DNA of 34,462 nt from Acetatifactor sp. GTDB taxonomy: Bacteria; Bacillota; Clostridia; Lachnospirales; Lachnospiraceae. The notes under the pieces are model-generated. The model worked only from the letters and a program-made list of their open reading frames with translations, did no database searches and was not told the origin of the DNA. The DNA is taken from contig JAFLRN010000024.1 of the NCBI GenBank assembly GCA_022511385.1, forward strand, positions 1-34,462, written 5' to 3'. Positions within the stretch are counted from its first letter, which is position 1. Each line of letters opens with the position of its first letter. Shown here piece after piece: positions 24,939 to 32,969 of this stretch. Position numbers and translations under genes: made by a program.

Positions 24939-25565
24939 ATGACACTCAAAGAAAAGATGCATAGTACAGAGCTTTATTTACCAAACGATAAGGAAATCAT
25001 GGAAGAACAGCTGGGGTATTTGGACCGTCTGTATGATTTTAACCATACCCGTCCGACAGAGCTCGATAAGCGGGAAGCATTACTGAAAGAACTGTTTGCC
25101 GAAATCGGAGAGGGGTGTTATATCGAGCCGCCATTGCATGCAAATTGGGGCGGACATCATGTGCACTTTGGCAGAAATGTCTATGCGAATTTTAATCTGA
25201 CATTAGTAGATGATACCCATATTTATATTGGAGATTATACGATGATTGGCCCTAATGTAGTGATTGCCACGGGCGGACATCCGCTTTTGCCAAATCTGCG
25301 TGAAAAGGGCTATCAGTATAACGCGTCCGTCCGTATCGGCAGAAACTGCTGGATTGGCGCAGGTGTCATTATTGTGCCGGGGATTACTGTAGGGGATAAT
25401 GTGGTCATAGGTGCGGGCAGCATTGTTACCAAAGATATTCCATCCAATGTGCTGGCCGTTGGAAATCCATGCCGGGTTTTGCGTGAGATCAACGAGCATG
25501 ACCGGGAATATTATTTTAAAGATAGAAAGATTGATTACAGCATACTGGAATTGGGCGATAAGTGA
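24939..25565 (+). CDS. LacA/Maa-type sugar O-acetyltransferase
   Basis: Acetyl-CoA-dependent acetyltransferase of the left-handed beta-helix family, acting on maltose, galactosides or similar sugars. 208 residues. The N-terminal Mac domain (MTLKEKMHSTELYLPND..., about 1-55) is followed by hexapeptide repeats (about 60-185), with the catalytic-His segment TGGHPLLP (His114) and the closing VAVGNPCRVLREI signature (VLAVGNPCRVLREI). The start is ATG 24939, preceded by TTTGGAGGA; the frame is open upstream to 24843 but that part crosses the terminator. It is followed by an AT-rich gap and the ATPase gene. The substrate is not determinable. Confidence 0.92.
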   Translation: MTLKEKMHSTELYLPNDKEIMEEQLGYLDRLYDFNHTRPTELDKREALLKELFAEIGEGCYIEPPLHANWGGHHVHFGRNVYANFNLTLVDDTHIYIGDYTMIGPNVVIATGGHPLLPNLREKGYQYNASVRIGRNCWIGAGVIIVPGITVGDNVVIGAGSIVTKDIPSNVLAVGNPCRVLREINEHDREYYFKDRKIDYSILELGDK

Positions 25566-25717
25566 TGCGGTGAGGGTGGTTGAGATGCTAGCTGTAAGAT
25601 TTAGGTTAGTCTTAAGAAAAAACAAAAAATAAATCTTGTATATTAAGTATAATAAGTGATACACTAATTACAAAAAAATGGTCAAAGTACCAAAAACGCG
25701 TAATGGAGGGTGCTGGA

Positions 25718-26971
25718 TTGGAGATAAAAAGGGATTACTACCTTGAACAAATCAGGATTCGAGAAAACAACGGTATGATAAAAGTCGTAACCGGAGTGAG
25801 GAGATGTGGAAAATCTTATTTAATATTTAAGTTATTCAAGAGTAAATTGTTGAGCAGAGGAATTGAAAAAAATCATATTATTGAAATAGCTTTAGATGGA
25901 ATCGAAAATGAAGAATTGCGTGAAGCCCATGCTTTATATAATTTTGTAAAATCAAGAATAACGGATGATGAGCAGTACTATGTCTTGTTGGATGAGATAC
26001 AGTTTGTAGAGCGATTCCCGGAGGTTTTGAACAGTTTTCTCAGATTGGATAATTTAGATGTTTATGTTACCGGAAGTAATTCAAGATTTTTGTCTTCGGA
26101 TATTCTTACGGAATTTAGAGGAAGAGGTGATGAAATTCGAGTATATCCCTTATCTTTTGCGGAATATGTCTCGGGATATGATGGGACAGAAGAAGATGCG
26201 TGGAATGATTATATGACATTTGGCGGACTTCCGAGAATTCTTTCCATGAAGACGGATGAACAAAAAGGAAAGTATCTTTCAGATTTGTTTCAGGAAACGT
26301 ATTTGAAAGACATTGTAGAACGCAATCACATTAAGAATTCTGCTGAAATGGAAGATCTGGTAAATCTTTTGGCTTCTGCAATCGGCTCTCTGACGAATCC
26401 CAAAAAACTTCAAAATACGTTTCGCACAGTAATGCAAAGTGTAATTTCGGATAAAACAATCAAATCTTATATTGATTATTTGAGGGAAGCGTTTCTGATA
26501 GATGTTGCAATCCGTTATGATATCAAAGGTAAGAAATATATCAGCACTCCCATGAAAATATATTTTGTGGACCCAGGACTGCGAAATGCAAGATTGGGAT
26601 TTCGGCAGATAGAAGAGACACACCTTATGGAAAATATTATTTACAATGAACTTCGGCGTAGAGGTTATTCGGTGGATGTAGGACTGATAGAGCTACGGGA
26701 ATCTGATGAAAGAGGGAAGCGGGTTCGTAAACAATTAGAGGTAGATTTTATTGCATATAAGGGAAATAATAAGTATTATATACAATCTGCATTTGCGTTA
26801 CCGGATGCAGAAAAAAAGATGCAGGAGGAACGTCCGTTACTCAACATTGGCGATTCCTTTAAAAAGATAGTGGTTGTAGGCAGTCATATCAAACTCAAAA
26901 GAGACGATAGGGGGATTACAACAATAGGAATTCGAGAATTCCTGATGAAAGAAAATAGTCTGGAGCTTTAA
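25718..26971 (+). CDS. AAA ATPase with DUF4143 C-terminal domain
   Basis: About 417 residues. The ATPase part (AAA_14) has Walker A GVRRCGKS (26-33), Walker B YVLLDEIQ (88-95) and a sensor-like VTGSNS (117-122). The C-terminal DUF4143 domain follows from about 200, with YFVDPGLRNARLGF and, near the end, LEVDFIAYKGNNKYYIQ, a pattern reminiscent of restriction-endonuclease-like folds. TTG 25718 (MEIKRDYYLEQ) is taken as start: GGAGG lies 9 nt upstream and homologues start MEIKRDYYL; an ATG at 25703 has no site. It is AT-rich, with a possible promoter TTGTAT/TACACT at 25636-25665. These ATPases are common accessory genes with unsettled function. Confidence 0.9.
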   Translation: MEIKRDYYLEQIRIRENNGMIKVVTGVRRCGKSYLIFKLFKSKLLSRGIEKNHIIEIALDGIENEELREAHALYNFVKSRITDDEQYYVLLDEIQFVERFPEVLNSFLRLDNLDVYVTGSNSRFLSSDILTEFRGRGDEIRVYPLSFAEYVSGYDGTEEDAWNDYMTFGGLPRILSMKTDEQKGKYLSDLFQETYLKDIVERNHIKNSAEMEDLVNLLASAIGSLTNPKKLQNTFRTVMQSVISDKTIKSYIDYLREAFLIDVAIRYDIKGKKYISTPMKIYFVDPGLRNARLGFRQIEETHLMENIIYNELRRRGYSVDVGLIELRESDERGKRVRKQLEVDFIAYKGNNKYYIQSAFALPDAEKKMQEERPLLNIGDSFKKIVVVGSHIKLKRDDRGITTIGIREFLMKENSLEL

Positions 26972-26982
26972 AGGAAATAGCT

Positions 26983-27093
26983 ATGATGAGGTTTGTATCT
27001 TATTCAAATGAGGAAATGAATATTGTGGAGGGTAGTAGTGACACTGCCAATAACATGGATTATGTGGAAGTGATCATTCTTCGAAGATGTTGA
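26983..27093 (+). CDS. Small ORF of 36 codons after the ATPase
   Basis: Starts ATGATGAGG 11 bp after the ATPase stop, with AAAGGA 8 nt upstream, and encodes MMRFVSYSNEEMNIVEGSSD... ending VEVIILRRC. It resembles no family I know, has no membrane segment and is acidic in the middle. Its stop codon overlaps the -35 of the next promoter. It could be a real small gene coupled to the ATPase or the 5' remnant of a lost gene. Confidence 0.35.
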   Translation: MMRFVSYSNEEMNIVEGSSDTANNMDYVEVIILRRC

Positions 27094-27119
27094 CAAAGTT
27101 GATATATGAGAAGTACAAT
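27090..27119 (+). promoter_or_regulatory. Promoter of the HD-GYP gene
   Basis: The -35 TTGACA (27090-27095), an 18-nt spacer and the -10 TACAAT (27114-27119) lie 27 nt before the ATG. Confidence 0.55.
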
Positions 27120-27146
27120 ACAAGTACCATTTGGAGGGATAGTCAT

Positions 27147-28397
27147 ATGAAATTGGATTTGACGGATATGCTTTATGCCCTGTCATTTGCATTGGATAAA
27201 GTGGAAACAGAACTATTGGGCGTTGATACAGGTCACGGTAAGCGGGTGGCATATCTTGCGCTCTTAATGGGGGAGGAAGCAGGATACCGGGAAGAGGAAT
27301 TGCGGGACTTTATTGGCTGCTGTTTACTTCACGATAATGCATTAACAGAATACATTCATGAGGAAATCTCAAACAGCCCCATGTCACATCATTTATCCAT
27401 GAAACTTTCCGATATAGCCGAACCGAAAAGGACTAAGCTGGATTATGATCATAGTGTTGTCGGAGAACAGAATATCCGCCTGATGCCATTTCGTACAGAT
27501 GTAAAAAATATCATTTTATATCATCATGAAAATGCTGACGGAACCGGAGCACAGGGAATGACGGCTTCCGATACAAATCTGAAAGCTCAAATATTGCATT
27601 TAGCGGATATTGTAGATGTGACAAACCTACTCAATTTGGAAACCATGACGGTTACGGAATTAGAAGAGCTTCGCGGATGGGTACAAAGCCGGAAGGGAAG
27701 TCTGTTTGCAGAAGAAGCAGTGGAATTGTTTTTAAAAGCTGTAAAATATGATACAATAGTCCAGTTGCGGGACAAAGGCGTACTTTCCTGTCTGCATGAA
27801 AAACTTCAGGAAAAAGTGATTGATTATTCTGATGAGGAGATCCGTAATATTTCACGATTATTTGCCAAAATAGTAGATTACAAATCCGAATTTACGCAGA
27901 ATCATTCCAGGGGTGTTGCAGAAAAAGCGGAAATTATGGCGCATTACTACGGTTTTGATGCCGAGAAAACAACCCGTTTTTATTTTGCAGGAGCAATGCA
28001 TGATATAGGCAAGCTGGCTGTTGTAAATGATATTTTAGAAAAACCGGGGAAGCTTACCATCGATGAGTTCGCGGAAATGAAAAATCATGCTGCCGCATCT
28101 TATTACATATTGAGTCAGATAAAGGAAATATCGGATATCGTCAAATGGGCAGCCAACCATCACGAAAAGCTGAACGGAAAAGGTTATCCGCAGGGCCTGA
28201 CGGCGGATGAGTTAAGCTTTGAGGAGCGGATTATGGCCTGCATTGACATATATCAGGCGCTGACAGAAAAAAGACCCTACAAGGATGGTATGTCCCATGA
28301 GAAGTCCATATCGATCATGCTCGATATGGCTCACAACGGCGAACTTGACGGGAGCATCGTTCAGGATATTGATAATGTTATGAGCAATTATGCATGA
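27147..28397 (+). CDS. Tandem HD / HD-GYP phosphodiesterase-like protein
   Basis: 416 residues, cytoplasmic. Two HD-type domains are in tandem. The C-terminal one (about 245-410) is a full HD-GYP: His253, HDIGK (285-289), HHEKLNGKGYP (338-348) and a late Asp367, so cyclic-di-GMP hydrolysis is likely. The N-terminal one (about 25-160) has HGKRVA (His30), LLHDNA (HD at 62-63, with no IGK) and HHENADGTGAQG (126-137), a degenerate GYP-like motif, so it may be regulatory or have altered activity. There are no transmembrane or receiver domains. GGAGGG precedes the ATG by 8 nt. No diguanylate cyclase is in the window. Confidence 0.9.
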   Translation: MKLDLTDMLYALSFALDKVETELLGVDTGHGKRVAYLALLMGEEAGYREEELRDFIGCCLLHDNALTEYIHEEISNSPMSHHLSMKLSDIAEPKRTKLDYDHSVVGEQNIRLMPFRTDVKNIILYHHENADGTGAQGMTASDTNLKAQILHLADIVDVTNLLNLETMTVTELEELRGWVQSRKGSLFAEEAVELFLKAVKYDTIVQLRDKGVLSCLHEKLQEKVIDYSDEEIRNISRLFAKIVDYKSEFTQNHSRGVAEKAEIMAHYYGFDAEKTTRFYFAGAMHDIGKLAVVNDILEKPGKLTIDEFAEMKNHAAASYYILSQIKEISDIVKWAANHHEKLNGKGYPQGLTADELSFEERIMACIDIYQALTEKRPYKDGMSHEKSISIMLDMAHNGELDGSIVQDIDNVMSNYA

Positions 28398-28500
28398 TTA
28401 TGTATATTTTATTATAGAGTGTCCGTATGGCATTGCCTCGACTTGTTTAAGGACACATTTCTAACTAAATTTTAATTGGAACAGGGTTGACAATTTATTG

Positions 28501-28529
28501 TTTACATTTCCAAAAGAATATGGTATGAT
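28501..28529 (+). promoter_or_regulatory. rpsO promoter
   Basis: The -35 TTTACA (28501-28506), a 17-nt spacer and the -10 TATGAT (28524-28529) precede a leader of about 100 nt. Confidence 0.72.
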
Positions 28530-28545
28530 TCATAAGTATCATTTA

Positions 28546-28596
28546 GCCGACGCCCAGATTTGGGACGCTCCGACCCGGTCTTAGTGTCTGGCGGTA
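28546..28596 (+). promoter_or_regulatory. rpsO leader: Structured rpsO leader (probable S15 autoregulatory site)
   Basis: CGCC (28551-28554) can pair with GGCG (28590-28593) around two inner helices, CCCA-GATT-TGGG (28553-28564) and ACGCT/AGTGT (28565-28569 with 28583-28587). A three-helix leader is what S15 binds in other bacteria, where it blocks its own translation. The pairing overlaps slightly and was folded by eye. Confidence 0.45.
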
Positions 28597-28633
28597 AAGA
28601 ATATCATTCATCATATTTTAGGAGGAAACGAAA

Positions 28634-28900
28634 ATGATCTCTAAGGAAAAGAAGACAGCTATCATGAACGAGTATGCCAGAACCCCTGGCGACACCGGTT
28701 CACCTGAGGTACAGGTGGCAGTGCTGACCGCAAGGATCCAGGAGCTCACCGATCACCTGAAGGAGAACCCCAAGGACCATCATTCCCGCCGTGGTATGCT
28801 GAAGATGGTAGGTCAGAGACGCGGCCTGCTTGAGTACCTGAAGAAAAAGGACATCGAGAGATACCGTTCTCTGATTGAGAGATTAGGTCTTAGAAAATAA
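28634..28900 (+). CDS. rpsO: 30S ribosomal protein S15
   Basis: 88 residues, the usual length. S15 binds the three-way junction of the 16S rRNA central domain. Signatures: [38 protein letters not shown] and [26 protein letters not shown] precedes the ATG. Followed by a terminator-like hairpin and then pnp, the order common across bacteria. Confidence 0.98.
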   Translation: MISKEKKTAIMNEYARTPGDTGSPEVQVAVLTARIQELTDHLKENPKDHHSRRGMLKMVGQRRGLLEYLKKKDIERYRSLIERLGLRK

Positions 28901-28909
28901 TTTACAAAA

Positions 28910-28951
28910 AAGCGGAGACAGCCCATATAGCGGCTACTCCGCTTGTTGTGT
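28910..28951 (+). terminator. Terminator-like hairpin after rpsO
   Basis: AAGCGGAG (28910-28917) pairs with CTCCGCTT (28937-28944) and inner AGCC with GGCT, followed by GTTGTTGTGT instead of a clean T run. It is likely leaky, allowing read-through into pnp, for which I see no good separate promoter. Confidence 0.65.
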
Positions 28952-28960
28952 ATCTAAAAA

Positions 28961-29032
28961 CGTTCAACCAGAGGGCGCGACTTTGCGAATGGGCGTTGGT
29001 TGAACGGCGCATATTGCGTGAATTGGCAACCC
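28961..29032 (+). ncRNA. Structured intergenic element, copy B
   Basis: CGTTCAACCA (28961-28970) and TGGTTGAACG (28997-29006) form a perfect 10-bp closing stem around GAGGGCGCGACTTTGCGAAT and GGGCGT, followed by GGCAACCC at 29025-29032. It shares the closing stem, the CTTTGCGAATGG core and the GGCAACCC tail with 1604-1733, but lacks that copy's long inner stem. The sixth pair of the closing stem is G-C in copy A and A-T here. Confidence 0.6.
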
Positions 29033-29115
29033 GGAACAGAAGCATACTCCGAGACCGCTGAAAGGCTTATGTGGCTGCACGTGAGCTTTTCAGTAGTTTC
29101 GGTGTCTTCTGTTCC
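29033..29115 (+). promoter_or_regulatory. pnp leader: Long hairpin in the pnp leader
   Basis: GGAACAGAAG (29033-29042) pairs perfectly with CTTCTGTTCC (29106-29115). After a small bulge, 29046-29066 pairs with 29085-29105 with only two mismatches and a few G-U pairs, and the apex carries ATGTG/CACGT. The roughly 83-nt rod ends 44 nt before the pnp start. In E. coli a long pnp leader hairpin is cut by RNase III and then degraded by PNPase as autoregulation; a similar role is inferred here. Confidence 0.6.
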
Positions 29116-29159
29116 ATGAGCAAATAGAAAACCGCTAAAGCGGTGGAATGGAGGAAAAC

Positions 29160-31259
29160 ATGTACCAGACCTATGAAATGGAACTGGCTGGCCGGACCCT
29201 GAGGGTTGACATCAACCGTGTGGGCAAACAGGCCAACGGATGCGCTTTTATGCGCTATGGTGATACGGTTGTGCTCTCTACTGCAACCGCATCGGACAAG
29301 CCCAGAGAAGGAATCGATTTCTTCCCCCTGAGCGTGGAATTTGAGGAGAAGCTGTACGCTGTGGGAAAGATCCCCGGCGGCTTCAACAAAAGGGAGGGTA
29401 AGGCCAGCGAGAACGCAGTGCTGACAAGCCGCGTTATTGACAGACCCATGCGGCCCCTGTTCCCCAAGGATTACAGAAATGATGTTACCTTAAACAACCT
29501 GGTGATGAGCGTTGACCCGGCCTGCCGCCCTGAACTGGTGGCTATGCTGGGGGCTGCTATCGCCACCTGTATTTCCGATATCCCCTTTGACGGCCCCTGC
29601 GCTATGACCCAGATGGGTATGATCGACGGGGAGCTCATCGTGAATCCATCCCAGGAAGAGTGGAAGAAAGGCGACCTGAACCTGACCGTGGCATCCACCC
29701 GCGAGAAGGTGATCATGATCGAGGCAGGCGCGAACGAGGTGCCTGAGGCAAAAATGATCGAGGCCATCTATAAGGCCCATGAGATCAACCAGACTATTAT
29801 CGCCTTCATCGACAAGATTGTTTCCGAGATTGGCAAGAAGAAGCATGAGTATACAAGCTGCGCGATCCCTCAGGAGATGTTCGACGAGATGAAGAAAATC
29901 GTCACCCCCGAGGAGATGGAAGTGGCTGTATTCACCGACGAAAAACAGGTTCGCGAGGAAAATATCCGCGAGATCACCGCTAAGCTGGAGGAGGCCTTCG
30001 CTGAGAAGGAGGACTGGCTGGCAGTGCTGGGCGAAGCTGTTTATCAGTATGAGAAGAAGACCGTACGCAAGATGATCCTGAAGGATCACAAGCGTCCCGA
30101 CGGCCGTGAGATTACCCAGATCCGTCCTCTGGCGGCTGAGGTTGATATCATTCCCCGTGTGCATGGCTCTGCTATGTTCACCCGCGGACAGACCCAGATC
30201 TGTAATGTCTGTACTCTGGCTCCCCTGTCAGAGCAGCAGAAGATCGACGGCCTGGATGAGAACGAGGTCAGCAAGAGATATATGCACCACTACAATTTCC
30301 CTTCCTACTCCGTTGGTGAGACGAAGCCTTCCCGCGGACCCGGAAGGCGCGAGATCGGTCACGGTGCACTGGCTGAGAGAGCGCTGATTCCCGTGCTTCC
30401 CAGTGAGGAGGAATTCCCCTATGCGATCCGTACCGTCTCCGAGACCTTTGAGTCCAACGGTTCCACTTCCATGGCATCCACCTGTGCGTCCTGTATGTCC
30501 CTGATGGCAGCAGGGGTGCCCATCAAGAAGATGGTGGCAGGTATTTCCTGCGGCCTTGTGACAGGGGACGAGGACGACGATTTTGTACTGCTCACCGACA
30601 TCCAGGGCCTGGAGGACTTTTTTGGCGACATGGACTTCAAGGTGACAGGCACCACAGAGGGTATCACTGCCATCCAGATGGATATTAAGATCCACGGGCT
30701 GACAAGGCCCATCGTGGAGGGTGCTATCGCCCGCTGCCGCGAGGCAAGGCTGTTCATCATGGATAACTGCATGAAGCCCGCCATCGCAGAACCCAGACCT
30801 GAGGTCAACCAGTACGCACCCAAGATTATTTCCGTTCAGATCGATCCTGAGAAGATTGGCGATGTGGTGGGCCAGAGAGGAAAGACCATCAACGAGATCA
30901 TTGCACGCACCGGCGTGAAAATCGATATCACCGACGACGGCAACGTTTCCATCTGCGGCACCGACAAGGAGATGATGAAGCAGGCTGAGGATATGGTGAA
31001 GACCATTGTCACCGACTTTGAGGCCGGCCAGATTTTCAAGGGCAAGGTCGTGAGCATCAAGGAGTTCGGCGCATTCGTGGAGTTTGCTCCCGGCAAGGAG
31101 GGAATGGTCCACATTTCCAAGATTGCCAAAGAGAGGATCAACCGCGTAGAGGATGTGCTGACCTTGGGCGATGTTGTTACCGTTGTGTGCCTTGGTAAGG
31201 ACAAGATGGGCCGGATCAGCTTCTCCATGAAGGATGTGGCTCAGGATATTAAGCGGTAA
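29160..31259 (+). CDS. pnp: Polyribonucleotide nucleotidyltransferase (PNPase)
   Basis: Phosphorolytic 3'-5' exoribonuclease of the RNA degradation machinery. 699 residues. The start is ATG 29160 (MYQTYEMELAGR), because GGAGGAAAAC follows the upstream ATG at 29148 and is spaced for 29160. The first RNase PH domain begins near residue 10, followed by the all-helical linker and the second RNase PH domain (ETFESNGSTSMASTCASCMSLM). Then come KH (GDVVGQRGKTINEIIARTG) and S1 (GQIFKGKVVSIKEFGAFVEF) domains to the C-terminus. A small hairpin ACCGC-TAAA-GCGGT (29131-29144) lies just before the ribosome site. A terminator follows. Confidence 0.98.
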   Translation: MYQTYEMELAGRTLRVDINRVGKQANGCAFMRYGDTVVLSTATASDKPREGIDFFPLSVEFEEKLYAVGKIPGGFNKREGKASENAVLTSRVIDRPMRPLFPKDYRNDVTLNNLVMSVDPACRPELVAMLGAAIATCISDIPFDGPCAMTQMGMIDGELIVNPSQEEWKKGDLNLTVASTREKVIMIEAGANEVPEAKMIEAIYKAHEINQTIIAFIDKIVSEIGKKKHEYTSCAIPQEMFDEMKKIVTPEEMEVAVFTDEKQVREENIREITAKLEEAFAEKEDWLAVLGEAVYQYEKKTVRKMILKDHKRPDGREITQIRPLAAEVDIIPRVHGSAMFTRGQTQICNVCTLAPLSEQQKIDGLDENEVSKRYMHHYNFPSYSVGETKPSRGPGRREIGHGALAERALIPVLPSEEEFPYAIRTVSETFESNGSTSMASTCASCMSLMAAGVPIKKMVAGISCGLVTGDEDDDFVLLTDIQGLEDFFGDMDFKVTGTTEGITAIQMDIKIHGLTRPIVEGAIARCREARLFIMDNCMKPAIAEPRPEVNQYAPKIISVQIDPEKIGDVVGQRGKTINEIIARTGVKIDITDDGNVSICGTDKEMMKQAEDMVKTIVTDFEAGQIFKGKVVSIKEFGAFVEFAPGKEGMVHISKIAKERINRVEDVLTLGDVVTVVCLGKDKMGRISFSMKDVAQDIKR

Positions 31260-31276
31260 GCATTTCATGGTTATCC

Positions 31277-31313
31277 AAGGGAGACTGTTTGCAGGCGGTT
31301 TCCCTTGTTTTTT
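31277..31313 (+). terminator. Rho-independent terminator after pnp
   Basis: AAGGGAGACTG pairs with CGGTTTCCCTT (G-U at two positions), followed by a G and six T residues at 31308-31313. Confidence 0.88.
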
Positions 31314-31409
31314 AAATTGCAGTTCAGATTGGCTTTTTTAGCCTGGACGCAAGGCTGCATGAAAGCTTTGCGAAAGGCAGAAGAATTTAAAAGGATTGGA
31401 GGAGGAAAG

Positions 31410-32789
31410 ATGTTATCGCAGGAGCTGTTAAAAGAGACCCTGGGCAGGGCGTTGGCCACCGGGGCGGATTACGCTGAGGTGTTCGCAGAGCACACACAGA
31501 GTAAGTGGATCGAAATAGTGTCCGAAAAAGTGGACGCCATAGGGGACAACGTAATTTCAGGTGTAGGAATACGTATTTTTAAGGGAACAAGATGTGTTTC
31601 CGGTTCGGCTTCATCTCTGGAGCCGGAGGCGATTCTACAGTGCGCTTCCAGGGTGGCAGAGGCGCTCAAAGATTCTGCAGTGGTGGAGAATCTTGTGCTG
31701 AGAGAAAGAATTTTCGGGGATGTGCATCCCGTGAAGATCGTGCCATCCAGTGTGGAAAATTCCTATAAGATCGATTATGTGAGAGAGGCCTGTTTGGCGG
31801 CTAAGGATTATAGCAGTGAGATATCCCAGGTTACCGGCCGTTTTCTGGATGTGGATCACAAGATCCTGATTGCCACCAGCGAGGGACTGCTTGCTCAGGA
31901 CAGACAGATCCGCAGCAGAGTGGTGATTTCCGCCGTTGCAAGCGGGAACGGCGAGAATCAGAGCGGTATGGCGTCTCCCGGAGCAAGAAAGGGTGTTGAA
32001 TTGTTCGAGGACTATGAGGCCAGAGAGCTTGGAAAGAAGGCTGCGGCGCAGGCGGTAACAATGCTCCATGCTGGCTATATCAGTGCCGGTGTTATGCCGG
32101 TTGCCATTGAGAACGGCTTTGGCGGCGTGATCTTCCACGAGGCCTGCGGTCATTCCCTGGAGGCTTCCTCGGTGGCGCTGGGCCAGTCCCAGTTTACGGG
32201 AAAGCTGGGCCAGCAGATTGCCAATCCCAAGGTGACGGCTATCGACGACGGCACCATTCCAAACGGCTGGGGCTCTATCAATATTGATGACGAGGGAACG
32301 CCCTCCCAGAAAAATGTGCTTATTGAGAACGGCATTTTGAAGACTTATATGGTAGACAAGCTGAACGGACGCAGACTGGGCATGGCTTCTACAGGCAACA
32401 GCCGCCGCCAGAGTTATCAGTTTGAGCCTACCTCCAGAATGACCAACACTTATATAGCGGCAGGCCAGGACCGGGATGAGGACATTATCGCCTCTATGGA
32501 GAACGGCCTTTATGCCAGGGAGATGGGCGGCGGTTCCGTGAACCCTGTGACGGGAGAATTCAATTTTGCTGTCCGCGAGGGTTATATCGTGCGGAACGGA
32601 AAAATCTGTGAGCCTGTGCGCGGAGCAAGCCTGGTGGGCAAGGGCTCCGAGATCCTCCAGAAGATTGACATGGTGGGAAAGAACGTGGCCAGGGGTCAAG
32701 GCATGTGCGGTGCCTCCTCAGGAAGCATCCCCACGGATGTGGGACAGCCGCTGATCAGAGTGTCCTCTATAACAGTGGGCGGACGCTAA
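31410..32789 (+). CDS. tldD: Metalloprotease TldD
   Basis: Catalytic, zinc-binding subunit of the TldD/TldE heterodimeric peptidase, which in other bacteria processes microcins and other unfolded peptides and degrades CcdA. 459 residues. The ATG at 31410 follows GGAGGAGG; an upstream in-frame TTG at 31305 overlaps the pnp terminator. The metal site is FHEACGHSLEASS with His243, Glu244 and His248 (HExxxH). The C-terminal end GASSGSIPTDVGQPLIRVSS is typical. tldE follows 180 bp downstream, with two strong hairpins between. Confidence 0.95.
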   Translation: MLSQELLKETLGRALATGADYAEVFAEHTQSKWIEIVSEKVDAIGDNVISGVGIRIFKGTRCVSGSASSLEPEAILQCASRVAEALKDSAVVENLVLRERIFGDVHPVKIVPSSVENSYKIDYVREACLAAKDYSSEISQVTGRFLDVDHKILIATSEGLLAQDRQIRSRVVISAVASGNGENQSGMASPGARKGVELFEDYEARELGKKAAAQAVTMLHAGYISAGVMPVAIENGFGGVIFHEACGHSLEASSVALGQSQFTGKLGQQIANPKVTAIDDGTIPNGWGSINIDDEGTPSQKNVLIENGILKTYMVDKLNGRRLGMASTGNSRRQSYQFEPTSRMTNTYIAAGQDRDEDIIASMENGLYAREMGGGSVNPVTGEFNFAVREGYIVRNGKICEPVRGASLVGKGSEILQKIDMVGKNVARGQGMCGASSGSIPTDVGQPLIRVSSITVGGR

Positions 32790-32791
32790 CA

Positions 32792-32878
32792 CGGCGAAAA
32801 GTCTTTCTAAGTCTGTAGAGGACACAGACTAAGAAAGACTATGTTTCGTCGGGAAGAACGCAAGAACGGCGTTCTTCC
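32792..32878 (+). repeat. Two consecutive strong hairpins between tldD and tldE
   Basis: The first stem pairs 32792-32817 with about 32822-32851: AGTCTTTCTAAGTCTGT against ACAGACTAAGAAAGACT with one A-A mismatch, extended by CGGCGAAA/TTTCGTCG. The second pairs GGAAGAACGC (32852-32861) with GCGTTCTTCC (32869-32878) perfectly. Neither has a T run, so they more likely protect or process the mRNA than terminate it. Confidence 0.75.
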
Positions 32879-32969
32879 GGTGGGGAGCAATGGCTGATTT
32901 TAGATTGTTATTGTGTTTCAAAGGGGTTATATTGTAAGCTGCATAAGGGCGGCGGAATGAGAGGATGAA

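Noticed and set aside
24939..28397. Integrated mobile element carrying the acetyltransferase, ATPase and HD-GYP genes
   Set aside because: The stretch looks accessory and AT-rich in part, but no integrase, transposase, flanking direct repeat or tRNA target was found at its borders.
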